36,760 bases of DNA from positions 1-36,760 of the forward strand of contig JASUSA010000034.1 in the NCBI GenBank assembly GCA_030446305.1. Direction: 5' to 3'. Origin of the DNA: Clostridiales bacterium. Its GTDB lineage: Bacteria; Bacillota; Clostridia; Peptostreptococcales; Acidaminobacteraceae. A program made the translations under genes and the position numbers. Below the pieces are notes generated by a model. That model was not told where the DNA came from and made no database searches. It saw only the letters and a program-made list of their open reading frames with translations. Shown one piece after another: positions 9,261 through 18,997 of the stretch (position 1 is its first letter; each line of letters begins with the position of its first letter).

Positions 9261-10247
9261 ATGATGAAAACTGAGATTATAAAAATGCTGCAAACACATC
9301 GCCATGACTACATTTCAGGCGAAGAGATCAGTAAAAAAATGAATGTATCTAGGACGGCGGTCTGGAAGATTATCAATCAGCTGCGCCAAGAGGGCTACGA
9401 TATTGAATCCTCTCCGCATAAGGGGTATCGGCTTGTAGCCCAATCCTGTGATTTGAATCAAAGCGAGCTTGAAATTGCGCTGGCTGATAACGCAGTTATT
9501 GACCGTGTTGTTTACCTGCAAACGGTTGATTCAACCAATCGGTATGCGAAGGAATTAGGTCATCAGGGGCCTTTTGAATCAACGCTTGTCGTCGCCGAAA
9601 CACAGACTCTTGGCAGAGGGCGCCTTGGTCGGACTTGGACTTCCGGCGAAAAACAAGGGATCTGGATGAGCCTGCTTTTAAAGCCGTCCATACAGCCGGC
9701 TTTGGCAGCGCGGATTACACTTTTGGCGGCTGCGGCCGTCAGCGAAGCTGTCGATTCGGTCACGGCACTTGAGACGTGTATTAAATGGCCAAATGATATT
9801 ATCTTAGACCATAGAAAAGTCTGTGGTATTTTAACTGAGATGAGCGCAGAGCTCAATCATATTAATTACCTCGTCCTCGGAATTGGGATTAACGTCAATC
9901 AAACCGAATTTCCCGATGAGTTGCTGGACAAGGCCACATCTTTAAAGAACGTTGGCAAACAGGATTACAATCGGCTAGAAATTGTGGTAAAATTTATAGA
10001 GATTTTCAGCAGATACTATCGACAGTTAACAGTTGAGAACGATTTTAGTGCTGTGATTGATTATGTTGTGCGTAAATCAGCAACGCTGGACAGAGAAGTT
10101 GATATTTCATCAGGTGCTGAGAAACGACGGGTATATGCAAAAACCATTGACGGAAATGGAAATTTAATTGTCATCAACGAATCCGGTGAAGAAGAAGCTG
10201 TCTATTTTGGGGAAGTTTCAGTAAGGGGAATCAACGGATACATTTAA
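9261..10247 (+). CDS. birA: Bifunctional biotin-protein ligase / biotin operon repressor
   Basis: A 328-residue BirA. The N-terminal winged helix-turn-helix is around residues 1-60 ([21 protein letters not shown]), followed by the biotinyl-AMP-forming catalytic domain with the biotin/ATP loop GRGRLGRTW (118-126), KWPNDI and a C-terminal SH3-like domain. It makes biotinyl-5'-AMP and transfers biotin to carrier lysines such as K98 of MmdC, and the DNA-binding domain implies repression of biotin genes. I start it at ATG 9261, downstream of the -10 element; an in-frame GTG at 9204 lies inside the preceding terminator. ATG 9264 is equally possible. The upstream GGAAACGGA is a weak ribosome site. 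Confidence 0.95.
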   Translation: MMKTEIIKMLQTHRHDYISGEEISKKMNVSRTAVWKIINQLRQEGYDIESSPHKGYRLVAQSCDLNQSELEIALADNAVIDRVVYLQTVDSTNRYAKELGHQGPFESTLVVAETQTLGRGRLGRTWTSGEKQGIWMSLLLKPSIQPALAARITLLAAAAVSEAVDSVTALETCIKWPNDIILDHRKVCGILTEMSAELNHINYLVLGIGINVNQTEFPDELLDKATSLKNVGKQDYNRLEIVVKFIEIFSRYYRQLTVENDFSAVIDYVVRKSATLDREVDISSGAEKRRVYAKTIDGNGNLIVINESGEEEAVYFGEVSVRGINGYI

Positions 10248-10273
10248 CAATAAGTTCAGGAGGCTTTTTTTTC

Positions 10274-11056
10274 ATGCTACTAGCATTTGATGTGGGCAAC
10301 TCTAATATTGTCCTAGGCGTTTTTAAGGATGACGAACTCGTCACCCATTGGCGTATGGCTACGGATCACAACAAATCCGCAGATGAGATCGGTATATTTA
10401 TTAAGCAGTTGTTCGACTATGAAAAACTGTCATTCGATGACATCGAGGACGTTATTATATCATCAGTTGTGCCGCATGTTATGTATTCGCTGCAGCATAT
10501 GGCACTAAAATATTGCCAAAAAGAGGCGATCGTCATAGGTCCTGGGATTAAAACGGGCATGAATATCAAATATGACAACCCAAGGCAGGTTGGCGCTGAC
10601 AGAATCGTCAATGCCGTTGCGGGTTTTCGAAAATATGGCGGACCAATTATCATTGTCGATTTCGGGACGGCGACGACGTTCTGTGCGATCAATGAAAAAT
10701 GCGAGTATTTGGGTGGCGCGATTTTACCGGGCATCAAGATTTCTTCTGATGCACTTTATGAACGCGCTGCTAAGCTCACAAGAGTAGAATTGATTAAACC
10801 GGACCGCATTATTTGCAAGAACACAACACAGAGTATTCAAGCGGGTATTATTTATGGCTATGTCGGTAGTGTTGACTATATTGTACGCAAAATGAAAGAA
10901 GAGTTAGGCGGAGGGGATATTCGCGTTGTTGCAACAGGCGGTTTTTCGACGCTGATTGCCTCCGAATCCGAATTGATTGACACGGTGGATAGATTTTTAA
11001 CGCTGGATGGTTTAAACATCATCTATGGCATGAATAAAACGCGCCGAAATGCCTAG
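10274..11056 (+). CDS. coaX: Type III pantothenate kinase
   Basis: A 260-residue ASKHA-fold kinase that phosphorylates pantothenate in the first step of coenzyme A synthesis. Motifs visible are DVGNSN near the N-terminus (phosphate loop), QVGADR near residue 104 with the catalytic aspartate, and DFGTATTF near residue 129. Length matches CoaX, and no P-loop of type I CoaA is present. It follows birA by 26 bases, a common pairing in Clostridia. AGGAGG at 10258-10263 precedes the ATG after a T-rich spacer. Confidence 0.95.
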   Translation: MLLAFDVGNSNIVLGVFKDDELVTHWRMATDHNKSADEIGIFIKQLFDYEKLSFDDIEDVIISSVVPHVMYSLQHMALKYCQKEAIVIGPGIKTGMNIKYDNPRQVGADRIVNAVAGFRKYGGPIIIVDFGTATTFCAINEKCEYLGGAILPGIKISSDALYERAAKLTRVELIKPDRIICKNTTQSIQAGIIYGYVGSVDYIVRKMKEELGGGDIRVVATGGFSTLIASESELIDTVDRFLTLDGLNIIYGMNKTRRNA

Positions 11057-11100
11057 TGCATGAAAGCTAAAACAATCAAAGTAAATAGAAAGAAAATGCG

Positions 11101-12066
11101 ATGCAAATTGGAAATGTAACAACGTGCAATGATGTATTTTTAGCGCCTATGGCAGGCGTGACTGATATCGCTTTTAGAACGATCTGCAAGCAATTTAATG
11201 TGGGGCTGATGGTTACTGAAATGATTAGCGTCAGTGCGCTCTATTATAAAGATAAAAAAACTAAATATCTCATGCAGGTGAATGAAGCGGAACGGCCTAT
11301 GTCGCTTCAGATTTTTACAGCAGATGCTGAAAAACTTAAAGCCGTCATGGACGAGCTCAATGCAGGTACGTATGATATTCTGGATATAAACATGGGGTGT
11401 CCTGCGCCTAAAATCGTGAATAACGGTGAAGGTTCTGCGCTTATGAAGTCGCCAGAGCTGGCACGAAAGGTTATCAGCACCGCAGTGAAGCATTCCAGCA
11501 AACCCGTGACGTTAAAAATGCGGCTTGGGTGGGATGCGTCAAATATCAATGCCGTTGAATATGCCAAGATGGCAGAAGCGGAAGGCATATCGGCCATAGC
11601 GGTGCATGGTCGAACGAGAGATCAGTTTTATAGCGGTAATGCCGACTGGACTTGGCTGAGAAAAATCAAGCAACAGGTTTCGATTCCCGTGATTGGCAAT
11701 GGTGACGTCTTCACTCTGGAGAATGCAATTGCCATGAAAGACGAAACGGGTGTCGATGGGATTATGCTAGGTCGCGGGGTCCAGGGGAATCCTTGGCTTA
11801 TCGCAGAGATTGCCGCATATCTGAAAAACGGTGAGCGCTTGGCACCACCATCCATTTCAGAAAAACATGCGGTAGCGCTTAAACATTTTGAGCTCCTTGT
11901 AAAATACAAGGGGGCACATATTGGCGCACTTGAAATGCGAAAACATGCTGCGTGGTATTTTAAAGGCATACCCAATGCAGCCTATTATAAGAATAATATT
12001 AATCGGACGACAACTGTCGAAGAAGTGAAGTGCGTATTGGCGGAGGCCTTTAACGTAACCGCTTAA
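11101..12066 (+). CDS. dusB: tRNA-dihydrouridine synthase
   Basis: A 321-residue FMN-dependent TIM-barrel enzyme that reduces uridine to dihydrouridine in tRNA. Signatures are APMAGVTD (FMN contact, residues 16-23), LDINMGCPAPK with the catalytic cysteine near residue 100, AVHGRTRDQFYSG, and GNGDVFT with GRGVQGNPW for phosphate binding. The DusB subgroup is the usual one in Bacillota. It sits between coaX and lysS in a housekeeping run, and lysS follows after 15 bases. The ribosome site before ATG 11101 is weak (AGAAAG). Confidence 0.92.
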   Translation: MQIGNVTTCNDVFLAPMAGVTDIAFRTICKQFNVGLMVTEMISVSALYYKDKKTKYLMQVNEAERPMSLQIFTADAEKLKAVMDELNAGTYDILDINMGCPAPKIVNNGEGSALMKSPELARKVISTAVKHSSKPVTLKMRLGWDASNINAVEYAKMAEAEGISAIAVHGRTRDQFYSGNADWTWLRKIKQQVSIPVIGNGDVFTLENAIAMKDETGVDGIMLGRGVQGNPWLIAEIAAYLKNGERLAPPSISEKHAVALKHFELLVKYKGAHIGALEMRKHAAWYFKGIPNAAYYKNNINRTTTVEEVKCVLAEAFNVTA

Positions 12067-12081
12067 AATATGGAGGTAAGC

Positions 12082-13551
12082 ATGGAAGAGAATTTAAATG
12101 AGCTGCTTCAAATTAGAAGAGATAAATTAGCGAAATTGCGCGAGATGGGCAGAGACCCCTTTAAGATTGAAAAATATGAACGAACAAATTTCAGCAAAGA
12201 AATCATCGATAATTTCGAAGCATTTGACGGCAAAGACGTTGCGGTAGCAGGCCGAATTATGGCCAATCGCGGCATGGGGAAAGCTTCGTTTATCGATATT
12301 CAGGACAGCGAAGGACGCATTCAGTCCTATGTCCGCAAAGATGCCATTGGCGACGAGGCGTATGATGATTTTAAACTGTATGATATTGGTGATATCGTCG
12401 GCGTTCGCGGCATGGTTTTTAAAACAAAAAAAGATGAAATATCAATACGTGCAGATGAAGTGGTACTCTTGTCCAAATCACTTCAAATCTTACCTGAAAA
12501 ATGGCATGGCCTGAAGGATCAGGAGCTTCGTTACCGCCAGCGTTACGTTGATTTAATTGTGAATCCGGAAGTAAAAGACAAGTTTTTGATGCGCTCTAAA
12601 ATCATTAAAGCCATGAAACAGTATTTCGACGATCAGGGCTTCTTGGAAGTTGATACACCTGTACTGAGCACCATCGCAGGGGGCGCATCTGCAAAACCGT
12701 TTATTACGCATCATAATACACTGGACATCGATATGTACATGCGCATTGCCAATGAGCTTTATTTAAAGAGACTCATCGTTGGGGGCTTCGACCGCGTTTA
12801 TGAAATGGGAAAAATGTTCCGAAATGAGGGCATGTCCGTTAAACACAACCCAGAGTATACGGCCGTTGAACTCTATGCCGCATATCAGGATTATAACTTT
12901 ATGATGGAACTGACGGAGAATGTTGTCGCTTACTGTAGTGAGGCAGTCCATGGGACGACGGTAGTCGATTATCAGGGGACGGAAATCGACTTTAAACCGC
13001 CTTGGCGCCGTGCATCCATGCATGATCTTGTGGAAAAGAAAACGGGTGTTGATTTTTATGCATTTGCAACAGATGAAGAAGCGCGTGCCGTAGCGAAAGA
13101 TCAGCTTCATCTTGAAGTAGAAAAGCATTTTACAAAAGGACAGCTCGTTAATTTGGCTTTTGAAGAATTTTGTGAAAAAGATCTGGTCCAGCCAACATTT
13201 GTCCTGCACCATCCCGTAGAGGTTTCACCGCTTGCAAAACGCAACCCGGAAAACCCGGCGATTACGAATCGTTTTGAAGCGTTTGCCAACACATGGGAGA
13301 TTGCCAATGCATTTTCAGAGCTCAATGATCCTATTGATCAGAAAGGGCGTTTTATAGAGCAGTTGCGCCAGCGTGAGCTTGGCGATGAAGAAGCACAGAT
13401 GATGGATGAAGACTTTGTCAATGCGCTGGAGGTAGGTTTGCCGCCGACTGGTGGATTGGGCATTGGCGTAGACCGTTTGATCATGCTTCTGACCAACTCG
13501 ACCTCTATTCGCGATGTGCTTCTGTTCCCAACGATGAAGCCGTTAAAATAA
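12082..13551 (+). CDS. lysS: Lysyl-tRNA synthetase, class II
   Basis: A 489-residue class IIb lysyl-tRNA synthetase. The OB-fold anticodon-binding domain (about residues 55-165) is followed by the catalytic domain with motif 2 ([15 protein letters not shown], about 252-266) and motif 3 ([17 protein letters not shown], near 460). ATG 12082 is used because TGGAGG at 12071-12076 is correctly spaced for it; an in-frame ATG at 12070 overlaps this site. It ends the birA-coaX-dusB-lysS run and is followed by a terminator. Confidence 0.97.
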   Translation: MEENLNELLQIRRDKLAKLREMGRDPFKIEKYERTNFSKEIIDNFEAFDGKDVAVAGRIMANRGMGKASFIDIQDSEGRIQSYVRKDAIGDEAYDDFKLYDIGDIVGVRGMVFKTKKDEISIRADEVVLLSKSLQILPEKWHGLKDQELRYRQRYVDLIVNPEVKDKFLMRSKIIKAMKQYFDDQGFLEVDTPVLSTIAGGASAKPFITHHNTLDIDMYMRIANELYLKRLIVGGFDRVYEMGKMFRNEGMSVKHNPEYTAVELYAAYQDYNFMMELTENVVAYCSEAVHGTTVVDYQGTEIDFKPPWRRASMHDLVEKKTGVDFYAFATDEEARAVAKDQLHLEVEKHFTKGQLVNLAFEEFCEKDLVQPTFVLHHPVEVSPLAKRNPENPAITNRFEAFANTWEIANAFSELNDPIDQKGRFIEQLRQRELGDEEAQMMDEDFVNALEVGLPPTGGLGIGVDRLIMLLTNSTSIRDVLLFPTMKPLK

Positions 13552-13658
13552 GTGCGGCGGCATTCGTTAGATTTTTAAATAGTATCGCGTTTTGCGTCGT
13601 TTTGATTAGCAAAGATGCGTATTTTGACGTAGAAGTATTCCTGCGGGCGTTAATTTTG

Positions 13659-13693
13659 GAGTGGTGATTTAAAATCGCCACTCTTTGTTTTTT
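13659..13693 (+). terminator. Intrinsic terminator after lysS
   Basis: A 10-bp stem, GAGTGGTGAT/ATCGCCACTC (13659-13668 and 13674-13683), with a TTAAA loop is followed by TTTGTTTTTT. It separates the housekeeping block from the catabolic region. Confidence 0.9.
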
Positions 13694-13848
13694 GCACCGA
13701 AAAAGCAGGGAGAACATGCCGGTGACGTTTCCATCCAAGACTGACAATGACGCGGTACAATGTCAAAAAAGACTTAAAAATTAACGATGAAGTACTAGGG
13801 GCATATGGCGGCACACGGGTGGCCGTGATATAATAAAAAAAACTTTTC

Positions 13849-13885
13849 TTTGATGCAGTTCGGCATAACGATGCGTGAGCGCATC
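13849..13885. promoter_or_regulatory. Tandem activator sites upstream of abfD
   Basis: Two inverted repeats of one type stand side by side: GATGC-N6-GCATA (13852-13867, with an upstream TTT) and GATGC-N6-GCATC (13870-13885). Their centres are 18 bp apart. They lie about 60-80 bp upstream of the -24 element of the abfD promoter, the normal place for binding sites of a sigma-54 activator. The same motif and spacing recur at 20080 and 23702. The link to the regulator encoded at 15657 is inferred. Confidence 0.75.
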
Positions 13886-13936
13886 AATAATTGGAAACTA
13901 TTTTTCTATAATACCTGCAATTGCTGGATTTGATTG

Positions 13937-13952
13937 TGGCATGTTATTTGCT
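13937..13952 (+). promoter_or_regulatory. Sigma-54 (-24/-12) promoter of abfD
   Basis: TGGCATGTTATTTGCT has the invariant GG and GC pairs exactly 10 bp apart and closely matches the TGGCAC-N5-TTGCW consensus. Transcription would begin near 13963, about 33 bases before the start codon. Confidence 0.85.
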
Positions 13953-13994
13953 TCATATAATAGTACAAAATACTATTTTGGAGGAGATGCAGGT

Positions 13995-15446
13995 ATGAGC
14001 TTAATGACAGGTGAACAATATGTTGAAAGCATTCGAAAGATGAACATCAACATTTATTTGTTTGGAGAAAAAGTTGAAAGTGCCGTGACACACCCTATTT
14101 TGAGGCCGTCTTTGAATTCAGTTAAAGCAACGTATGATTTGGCAAGTATGCCAGAATTTGAAGACTTGATGACAACGACTTCAATGATCACAGGAAACAA
14201 AATCAACCGATTTACGAATATTCACAAGAGTACGGACGATCTTATTAAGAAAGTAAAAATGCAGCGGCTGTTAGGGCAAAAAACGGCTTCGTGCTTTCAA
14301 AGATGTGTTGGCATGGATGCGTTTAATGCCGTATTCAGTACGACTTATGAAATTGATGAAAAATATCAAACGTCATATCATAAGCGATTTAAAGACTTTA
14401 TGGTTCACGTGCAGGAGAATGATTTAACCGTTGACGGTGCAATGACTGATCCAAAAGGTGACAGGAGCTTGGCGCCGCATGCGCAGATTGACAAGGATTT
14501 ATATCTGCGTGTTGTTGAAAGAAGGGAAGATGGCGTTGTTGTAAGAGGTGCAAAAGTGCACCAAACGGGAATCTGCAATTCCCATGAAGTTCTAGTTATG
14601 CCGACGATTGCAATGGGACCTGATGACAAAGCGTATGCGATCTCTTTTGCCATTCCCGTTGACGCCGATGGCATTGTACTGATTGTCGGGAGACAGTCCT
14701 GCGATACTCGAAAGCTTGAAGGCAGTACGATTGATGTGGGGAATTCCGAATTTGGTGGCGTTGAAGCATTAACTGTCTTTGATGATGTATTTGTACCGAA
14801 CGAAAGGATTTTCTTAGACGGGGAAACTGAGTTTGCAGGCATGATGGTAGAGCGCTTCGCAGGCTATCATCGCCAGAGCTACGGCGGCTGTAAAGTTGGC
14901 GTAGGGGATGTGCTCATTGGTGCAACGGCACTTGCGACTGAATACAGTAAAGTTGAAAAGGCATCCCATGTCAAAGACAAACTGATTGAAATGGTGCATT
15001 TGAACGAGACACTTTACAGCAGCGGCATTGCGTGTTCGGCAGAAGGTTATAAGACCAGCTCTGGCAACTACCTTATTGATTTAATGCTTGCGAATGTATG
15101 CAAGCAGAACGTCACGCGATTCCCTTACGAAATCGCGAGACTGGCAGAGGATTTAGCGGGTGGTCTCATGGTTACAGCGCCTTCTGAAAAAGATCTTAAC
15201 AGTCCCGTTGTTGGGAAATATGTGCAAAAATATCTGGTGGGTGCAGATAGCCTGCCCTTTGAAAAGAAATTAAAGATATTGAGACTTATTGAAAATCTAA
15301 CCCTTGGCACAGCAGCCGTCGGCTATCGAACGGAATCGATGCACGGTGCAGGCTCGCCGCAGGCGCAGCGAATCATGATCGCAAGGCAAAGCAATATGGC
15401 GCATAAAAAAGCAATCGCAAAAGCCATCGCAAAGATTGAAGATTAA
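13995..15446 (+). CDS. abfD: 4-hydroxybutyryl-CoA dehydratase / vinylacetyl-CoA isomerase
   Basis: A 483-residue FAD and [4Fe-4S] enzyme that dehydrates 4-hydroxybutyryl-CoA to crotonyl-CoA by a ketyl-radical mechanism and isomerises vinylacetyl-CoA. Cluster ligands match the Clostridium aminobutyricum enzyme: C100 and C104 (ASCFQRC), H292 and C299 (AGYHRQSYGGC). MTDPKGDR and the C-terminal RTESMHGAGSPQAQR are also typical. The start at ATG 13995 follows GGAGG (13980-13984); the frame runs 40 codons further upstream but would cross the promoter. It is a single-gene unit between a sigma-54 promoter and a terminator. A relative acting on a larger 4-hydroxyacyl-CoA is possible in this context. 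Confidence 0.93.
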   Translation: MSLMTGEQYVESIRKMNINIYLFGEKVESAVTHPILRPSLNSVKATYDLASMPEFEDLMTTTSMITGNKINRFTNIHKSTDDLIKKVKMQRLLGQKTASCFQRCVGMDAFNAVFSTTYEIDEKYQTSYHKRFKDFMVHVQENDLTVDGAMTDPKGDRSLAPHAQIDKDLYLRVVERREDGVVVRGAKVHQTGICNSHEVLVMPTIAMGPDDKAYAISFAIPVDADGIVLIVGRQSCDTRKLEGSTIDVGNSEFGGVEALTVFDDVFVPNERIFLDGETEFAGMMVERFAGYHRQSYGGCKVGVGDVLIGATALATEYSKVEKASHVKDKLIEMVHLNETLYSSGIACSAEGYKTSSGNYLIDLMLANVCKQNVTRFPYEIARLAEDLAGGLMVTAPSEKDLNSPVVGKYVQKYLVGADSLPFEKKLKILRLIENLTLGTAAVGYRTESMHGAGSPQAQRIMIARQSNMAHKKAIAKAIAKIED

Positions 15447-15514
15447 ATCGAACGCACAAAACGTTCTCGAAGCGCTTTGCGTCGAAGAGGTAAGCATAGA
15501 AGTGATGTGAAGGG

Positions 15515-15545
15515 CATCTATATGATTATCATATAGGTGTTTTTC
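15515..15545 (+). terminator. Intrinsic terminator after abfD
   Basis: An 11-bp stem, CATCTATATGA/TCATATAGGTG (15515-15525 and 15529-15539), with a TTA loop and TTTTT tail. It makes abfD monocistronic and separates it from the regulator gene. Confidence 0.88.
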
Positions 15546-15656
15546 GCATATTTACATAGGCGGCAGTAGAGATACGTCCGTTATGAATTTAACAATCGAA
15601 AGGAGCGACATTTATCAGTATTGACATTGGCGGAAATTGAGGGGAAAGGAGGATAG

Positions 15657-17378
15657 ATGGTTAGAAACATGGATGTAAAAATTGAAAATAATTTAGATGG
15701 ATTTATTGAAAATAATCCGAATAGCATCATTGTTACCGATAATGAAAATAAGATTGTCATGATCAATGACCATGCAAAAAAATTATTTTACGAACAAATT
15801 AGATTCATGGGCAAAAATATTTTCACTGTTGCAAAATTCTTTGAGAGTATTGCAGTCGGGAATGGTGAGGTTTACAAATTAACACTTAACGATACCGTAC
15901 TAAAGGTCATAACGTTTAAACATAAACCAACGAACTACAATATCTACATGCTGATTCAAGAGGTGAGCCTCAGTGATCACGAAGATACCATAAAATATAA
16001 GCAACACATTATTGATGAACTGAATGAAATATTTGAAGGCTCATATGACGGCATATTGGTAACAGACGGCGATGGGAAGATACTCTATGTTAATAGCTCA
16101 TATGAGCGCGTAGCAGCGATTAAACGCGAAGACATGTGGGGAAAGAGCATGCGGGATTTGTTTAATCCTGTATGGATGCCGAATGCCGTTTCGTATGTGG
16201 TGGCAGAACAGAAACGCGTGATTTCAAAAAAACAGGTCACTAAGGATGGCCGTAATATCATCGTAACGGGAACGCCTATTTTTGACAAAAAAGGCGGGAT
16301 AAAAAAAATTGTCATTAATGCAAGAGATATCAGTGAAATATATGAGTTGAGGGAGGAATTGGTTAAGGAAAGGCAGATTAACCGTACCTATTTAGAAAAT
16401 TACAATGATTTTATTGAGAATAACCCGAGTAACGATCAATTTCTGCTCGCAGTGAGTGATCCCATCAAAAAAGTTTATGAGATGGCAAAAAAAGTTGCAA
16501 ATTTTCAAACAACCGTATTGGTGACTGGCGAATCGGGTACGGGGAAAGAAGTTATCGCCAACTGTATTTACAAAAACAGTTTGAGGCAGGATAAACAGTT
16601 TATACCGATTAACTGTGGTGCCATACCGGATAACCTCCTTGAGTCAGAATTGTATGGGTATGAACGGGGAACTTTTACAGGCGCAAATACGACAGGTAAG
16701 TCAGGTCTATTTGAAATGGCAGATGGGGGTACTATTTTTTTGGATGAAATAGGTGAGACTTCACTTGATCTGCAGGTGAAGCTGCTGCGTTTTCTGGAGA
16801 CAAAGGAAGTCAGGCGCATTGGCGGAGGTATTGGCAAGCACGTGGATGTGAGGATTATTGCGGCAACCAATCGAGACCTCGCAAAGATGGTGGAAGAAGG
16901 ATCTTTCAGAGAGGATTTGTATTACAGACTGAACGTTGTCAGAATCAATGTACCACCTCTCAGAAACCGCATCATGGATATCGCGCCGTTAAGCATGATG
17001 TATTTACAGCAATTCAATACAAAGTATAATCAAAGCAAAGAACTGACGCTGGATGTTATAAAGGAATTTGAGAAGTATATTTGGCCGGGGAATATTAGAG
17101 AATTAAAAAATGTGATAGAGAATATGGTGATCATCAGCAACAATGAATACCTTCAGGTTGACGACATTCCGTGGATCAAAGAAAAAAACAATGTACAGAA
17201 GGTCGTGAATATTCTCGAAAACACAGACAATCTTACACTGCTTCAGGCAACCGAGCTCTTGGAAAAATCCATGCTTGAAAGTGCGAAAATGAAGTATAAG
17301 AAAACGCGGCTGATTGGAGAAAAATTGGGTGTAGATCAGTCCACAATTGTACGGAAACTAAAAAAATATAACTTGTAA
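15657..17378 (+). CDS. Sigma-54-dependent transcriptional activator (PAS-PAS-AAA+-Fis)
   Basis: A 573-residue enhancer-binding protein. The N-terminus has two PAS-like sensor modules (about residues 12-95 and 117-230) and no receiver domain, so it probably senses a small molecule directly. The AAA+ domain follows: Walker A GESGTGKE (about 292-299), the sigma-54 contact loop GTFTGA at 338-343 (usual form GAFTGA), Walker B TIFLDEIGE (about 359-367), and the sensor segments with RLNVVRINVPPLR. The C-terminus is a Fis-type helix-turn-helix (LGVDQSTIVRKLKKY). No sigma-54 promoter precedes it. It probably acts on the GATGC-N6-GCATC sites beside the four sigma-54 promoters here. GGAGG lies four bases before ATG 15657. 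Confidence 0.95.
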   Translation: MVRNMDVKIENNLDGFIENNPNSIIVTDNENKIVMINDHAKKLFYEQIRFMGKNIFTVAKFFESIAVGNGEVYKLTLNDTVLKVITFKHKPTNYNIYMLIQEVSLSDHEDTIKYKQHIIDELNEIFEGSYDGILVTDGDGKILYVNSSYERVAAIKREDMWGKSMRDLFNPVWMPNAVSYVVAEQKRVISKKQVTKDGRNIIVTGTPIFDKKGGIKKIVINARDISEIYELREELVKERQINRTYLENYNDFIENNPSNDQFLLAVSDPIKKVYEMAKKVANFQTTVLVTGESGTGKEVIANCIYKNSLRQDKQFIPINCGAIPDNLLESELYGYERGTFTGANTTGKSGLFEMADGGTIFLDEIGETSLDLQVKLLRFLETKEVRRIGGGIGKHVDVRIIAATNRDLAKMVEEGSFREDLYYRLNVVRINVPPLRNRIMDIAPLSMMYLQQFNTKYNQSKELTLDVIKEFEKYIWPGNIRELKNVIENMVIISNNEYLQVDDIPWIKEKNNVQKVVNILENTDNLTLLQATELLEKSMLESAKMKYKKTRLIGEKLGVDQSTIVRKLKKYNL

Positions 17379-17398
17379 TAAGTCACTGAAGCTTATGG

Positions 17399-17437
17399 AA
17401 AAGGTTACAGAAACAGAGGGTGTTTCTGTAACCTTTT
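17399..17437. terminator. Bidirectional terminator between regulator and uxaA
   Basis: A perfect 16-bp stem, AAAAGGTTACAGAAAC with its complement (17399-17414 and 17422-17437), and a seven-base loop. The A and T ends of the stem give a T-run in either direction, so it can stop transcription of both the regulator gene (+) and the convergent uxaA gene (-). Confidence 0.85.
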
Positions 17438-17481
17438 AAAAAAGGATATAGTGAGTATACCTTTAGAAGGTATCAAAGGAA

Positions 17482-18984
17482 TTAGAGCGTAACGCCATCT
17501 CTTAAAAAGCCCATCTGATAATAGCCGTTGATTTCATTTCTAGTTTTATACATCCCTTCAAGTGTTTGCACAATCATTGCAATTAGATTTTCGACGAGAT
17601 CTACTGTATAGAGTGTTGACTGATTGGCAAGCAGTGTTCCCGAATCAAAATCAATCCAGCCAGATTTTTTCTTTGCAAGGCCCGAGTTAGAGGAAAGCCT
17701 GAAAGTAGGCCCTGCAAACCCGCAAGGTGTCCCACGCCCTGTTGTAAAAACCGTAAGTGTTGCACCGGATGCAATTTGTCCGGTAATGCCAACGAGATCG
17801 TTGCCCGGACCGCTTATGAGGACAAGGCCGTTTTGAGTAGCAGGCTGCCCATAGGAAAGGACTTCAGTTATCGCACATCGACCGCCTTTTTGAATACAGC
17901 CAAGGGATTTTTCCTCGATGGTACTAAGCCCCCCGGCCTTATTCCCCTGAGTGGGGTTGTCGCTGACTTTTTCGCCATAGCGCTCAAAGTAATGTGTATA
18001 GTCAGCGATTAAAGCTACAATTTTATGAAACGTCGCTTCATCCTTGGCCCGGTTCATAAGGATATGCTCTGCGCCAAACATCTCAGGCACTTCTGTCATG
18101 CTGACAGTACTGCCATTGGATACAAAGTGCTCGGCAACATGTCCGAGAATTTTGTTGGCAGTTAGACCAGAAAATCCATCCGATCCCCCACAGTTTAAAG
18201 CAATATGAAGCTTGCTGTAGGGTTCTGGCGTACGTCGATCCGCTGCGAGCGATGTATAGAGTGCATCGCATAGTGCCATACCGGCTTCTATTTCATCATC
18301 CGTTTCCTGTAGAACCAAATATTTGACACGTTCTTCATCATAATTGCCAATATATGATTTTAACGTTTTTAAATCGTTGATTTCACAGCCAAGACTGATT
18401 ATCAGCACTGCACCAAAATTTGCATTATTGATGATGCCTGCTAGAGTACGTGCTGTTATTTCAAGATCCTTACCAGTCTGGCTGCAGCCATAAGGATGTG
18501 TCAGCGGCAGGACACCATCAAAGTATGGCGTGGGAGGGTATTTCTCTGCAGCTTTTTTTGCGATTGCATTTAGGGGGCCGTTTGCGCAGAAAACGGTAGG
18601 GATGATTGCCAAATGATTCCGAATGCCCACTTTGCCATTTGAACGTGCATATCCCAGAAAGGTCTTGGCTGATTTGCCTGGAAACACAACTTGACTGGCA
18701 TCAAAATCGTACTGATATTGACGGGAGGTGTCGACGTTTGTCATAAGGTTGTGGTCGTGAACCCATTGGCCGACTGAAATGGCGTCGGTTGCATGGCCGA
18801 TGGCATTTTCGAATTTAATGACAGTGTCGCCCTTTGCTATGGCGGTTAACGCAAACTTGTGTGCCGATGGAATATCATCTTCCAGTGTAATATGCTGTGT
18901 GTCGACGATTACGGTGTCACCTTTAAAAAGCGGTTCCAATGCAACTGCTACATTATCTTTTGGATAGATTTTTAGTGTATTCAT
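17482..18984 (-). CDS. uxaA: Altronate dehydratase family protein (UxaA)
   Basis: A 500-residue full-length UxaA, with an N-terminal SAF domain (about residues 1-95) and a large C-terminal dehydratase domain. It is close in length and motifs to Escherichia coli altronate dehydratase: DNVAVAL at the start, HKFALT and IAKGD, THPYGCSQ, LGCEIND, GGSDGFSG, TEVPEMFGAE, NKAGG, EEKSLGC, TGRGTPCG and a C-terminal GVTL. The known reaction converts D-altronate to 2-keto-3-deoxygluconate with an Fe2+ or Mn2+ centre. It is the second gene of a minus-strand pair, 13 bases after the D-2-hydroxyacid dehydrogenase gene, with a GAGGAGG site. A related aldonate substrate is possible, since no uronate isomerase or reductase is in the window. 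Confidence 0.88.
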   Translation of the reverse strand: MNTLKIYPKDNVAVALEPLFKGDTVIVDTQHITLEDDIPSAHKFALTAIAKGDTVIKFENAIGHATDAISVGQWVHDHNLMTNVDTSRQYQYDFDASQVVFPGKSAKTFLGYARSNGKVGIRNHLAIIPTVFCANGPLNAIAKKAAEKYPPTPYFDGVLPLTHPYGCSQTGKDLEITARTLAGIINNANFGAVLIISLGCEINDLKTLKSYIGNYDEERVKYLVLQETDDEIEAGMALCDALYTSLAADRRTPEPYSKLHIALNCGGSDGFSGLTANKILGHVAEHFVSNGSTVSMTEVPEMFGAEHILMNRAKDEATFHKIVALIADYTHYFERYGEKVSDNPTQGNKAGGLSTIEEKSLGCIQKGGRCAITEVLSYGQPATQNGLVLISGPGNDLVGITGQIASGATLTVFTTGRGTPCGFAGPTFRLSSNSGLAKKKSGWIDFDSGTLLANQSTLYTVDLVENLIAMIVQTLEGMYKTRNEINGYYQMGFLRDGVTL

Positions 18985-18997
18985 AAAGCCTCCTCAC

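Noticed and set aside
13815-13840. CACGG/CCGTG hairpin and a TATAAT upstream of abfD
   Set aside because: No -35 hexamer is at a proper distance, and a good sigma-54 promoter lies nearer the gene.
13875-13994. A 40-codon N-terminal extension of abfD
   Set aside because: It would begin inside an activator site and run through the sigma-54 promoter; the known family N-terminus begins at the ATG at 13995, which has its own ribosome site.
15611-15656. A sigma-54 or sigma-A promoter just before the regulator gene (TTGACATTGGCGGAAATTGA)
   Set aside because: The GG is not followed by GC at the required 10-bp distance, and no -10 box lies 17 bp after TTGACA; the promoter of the regulator was not found.
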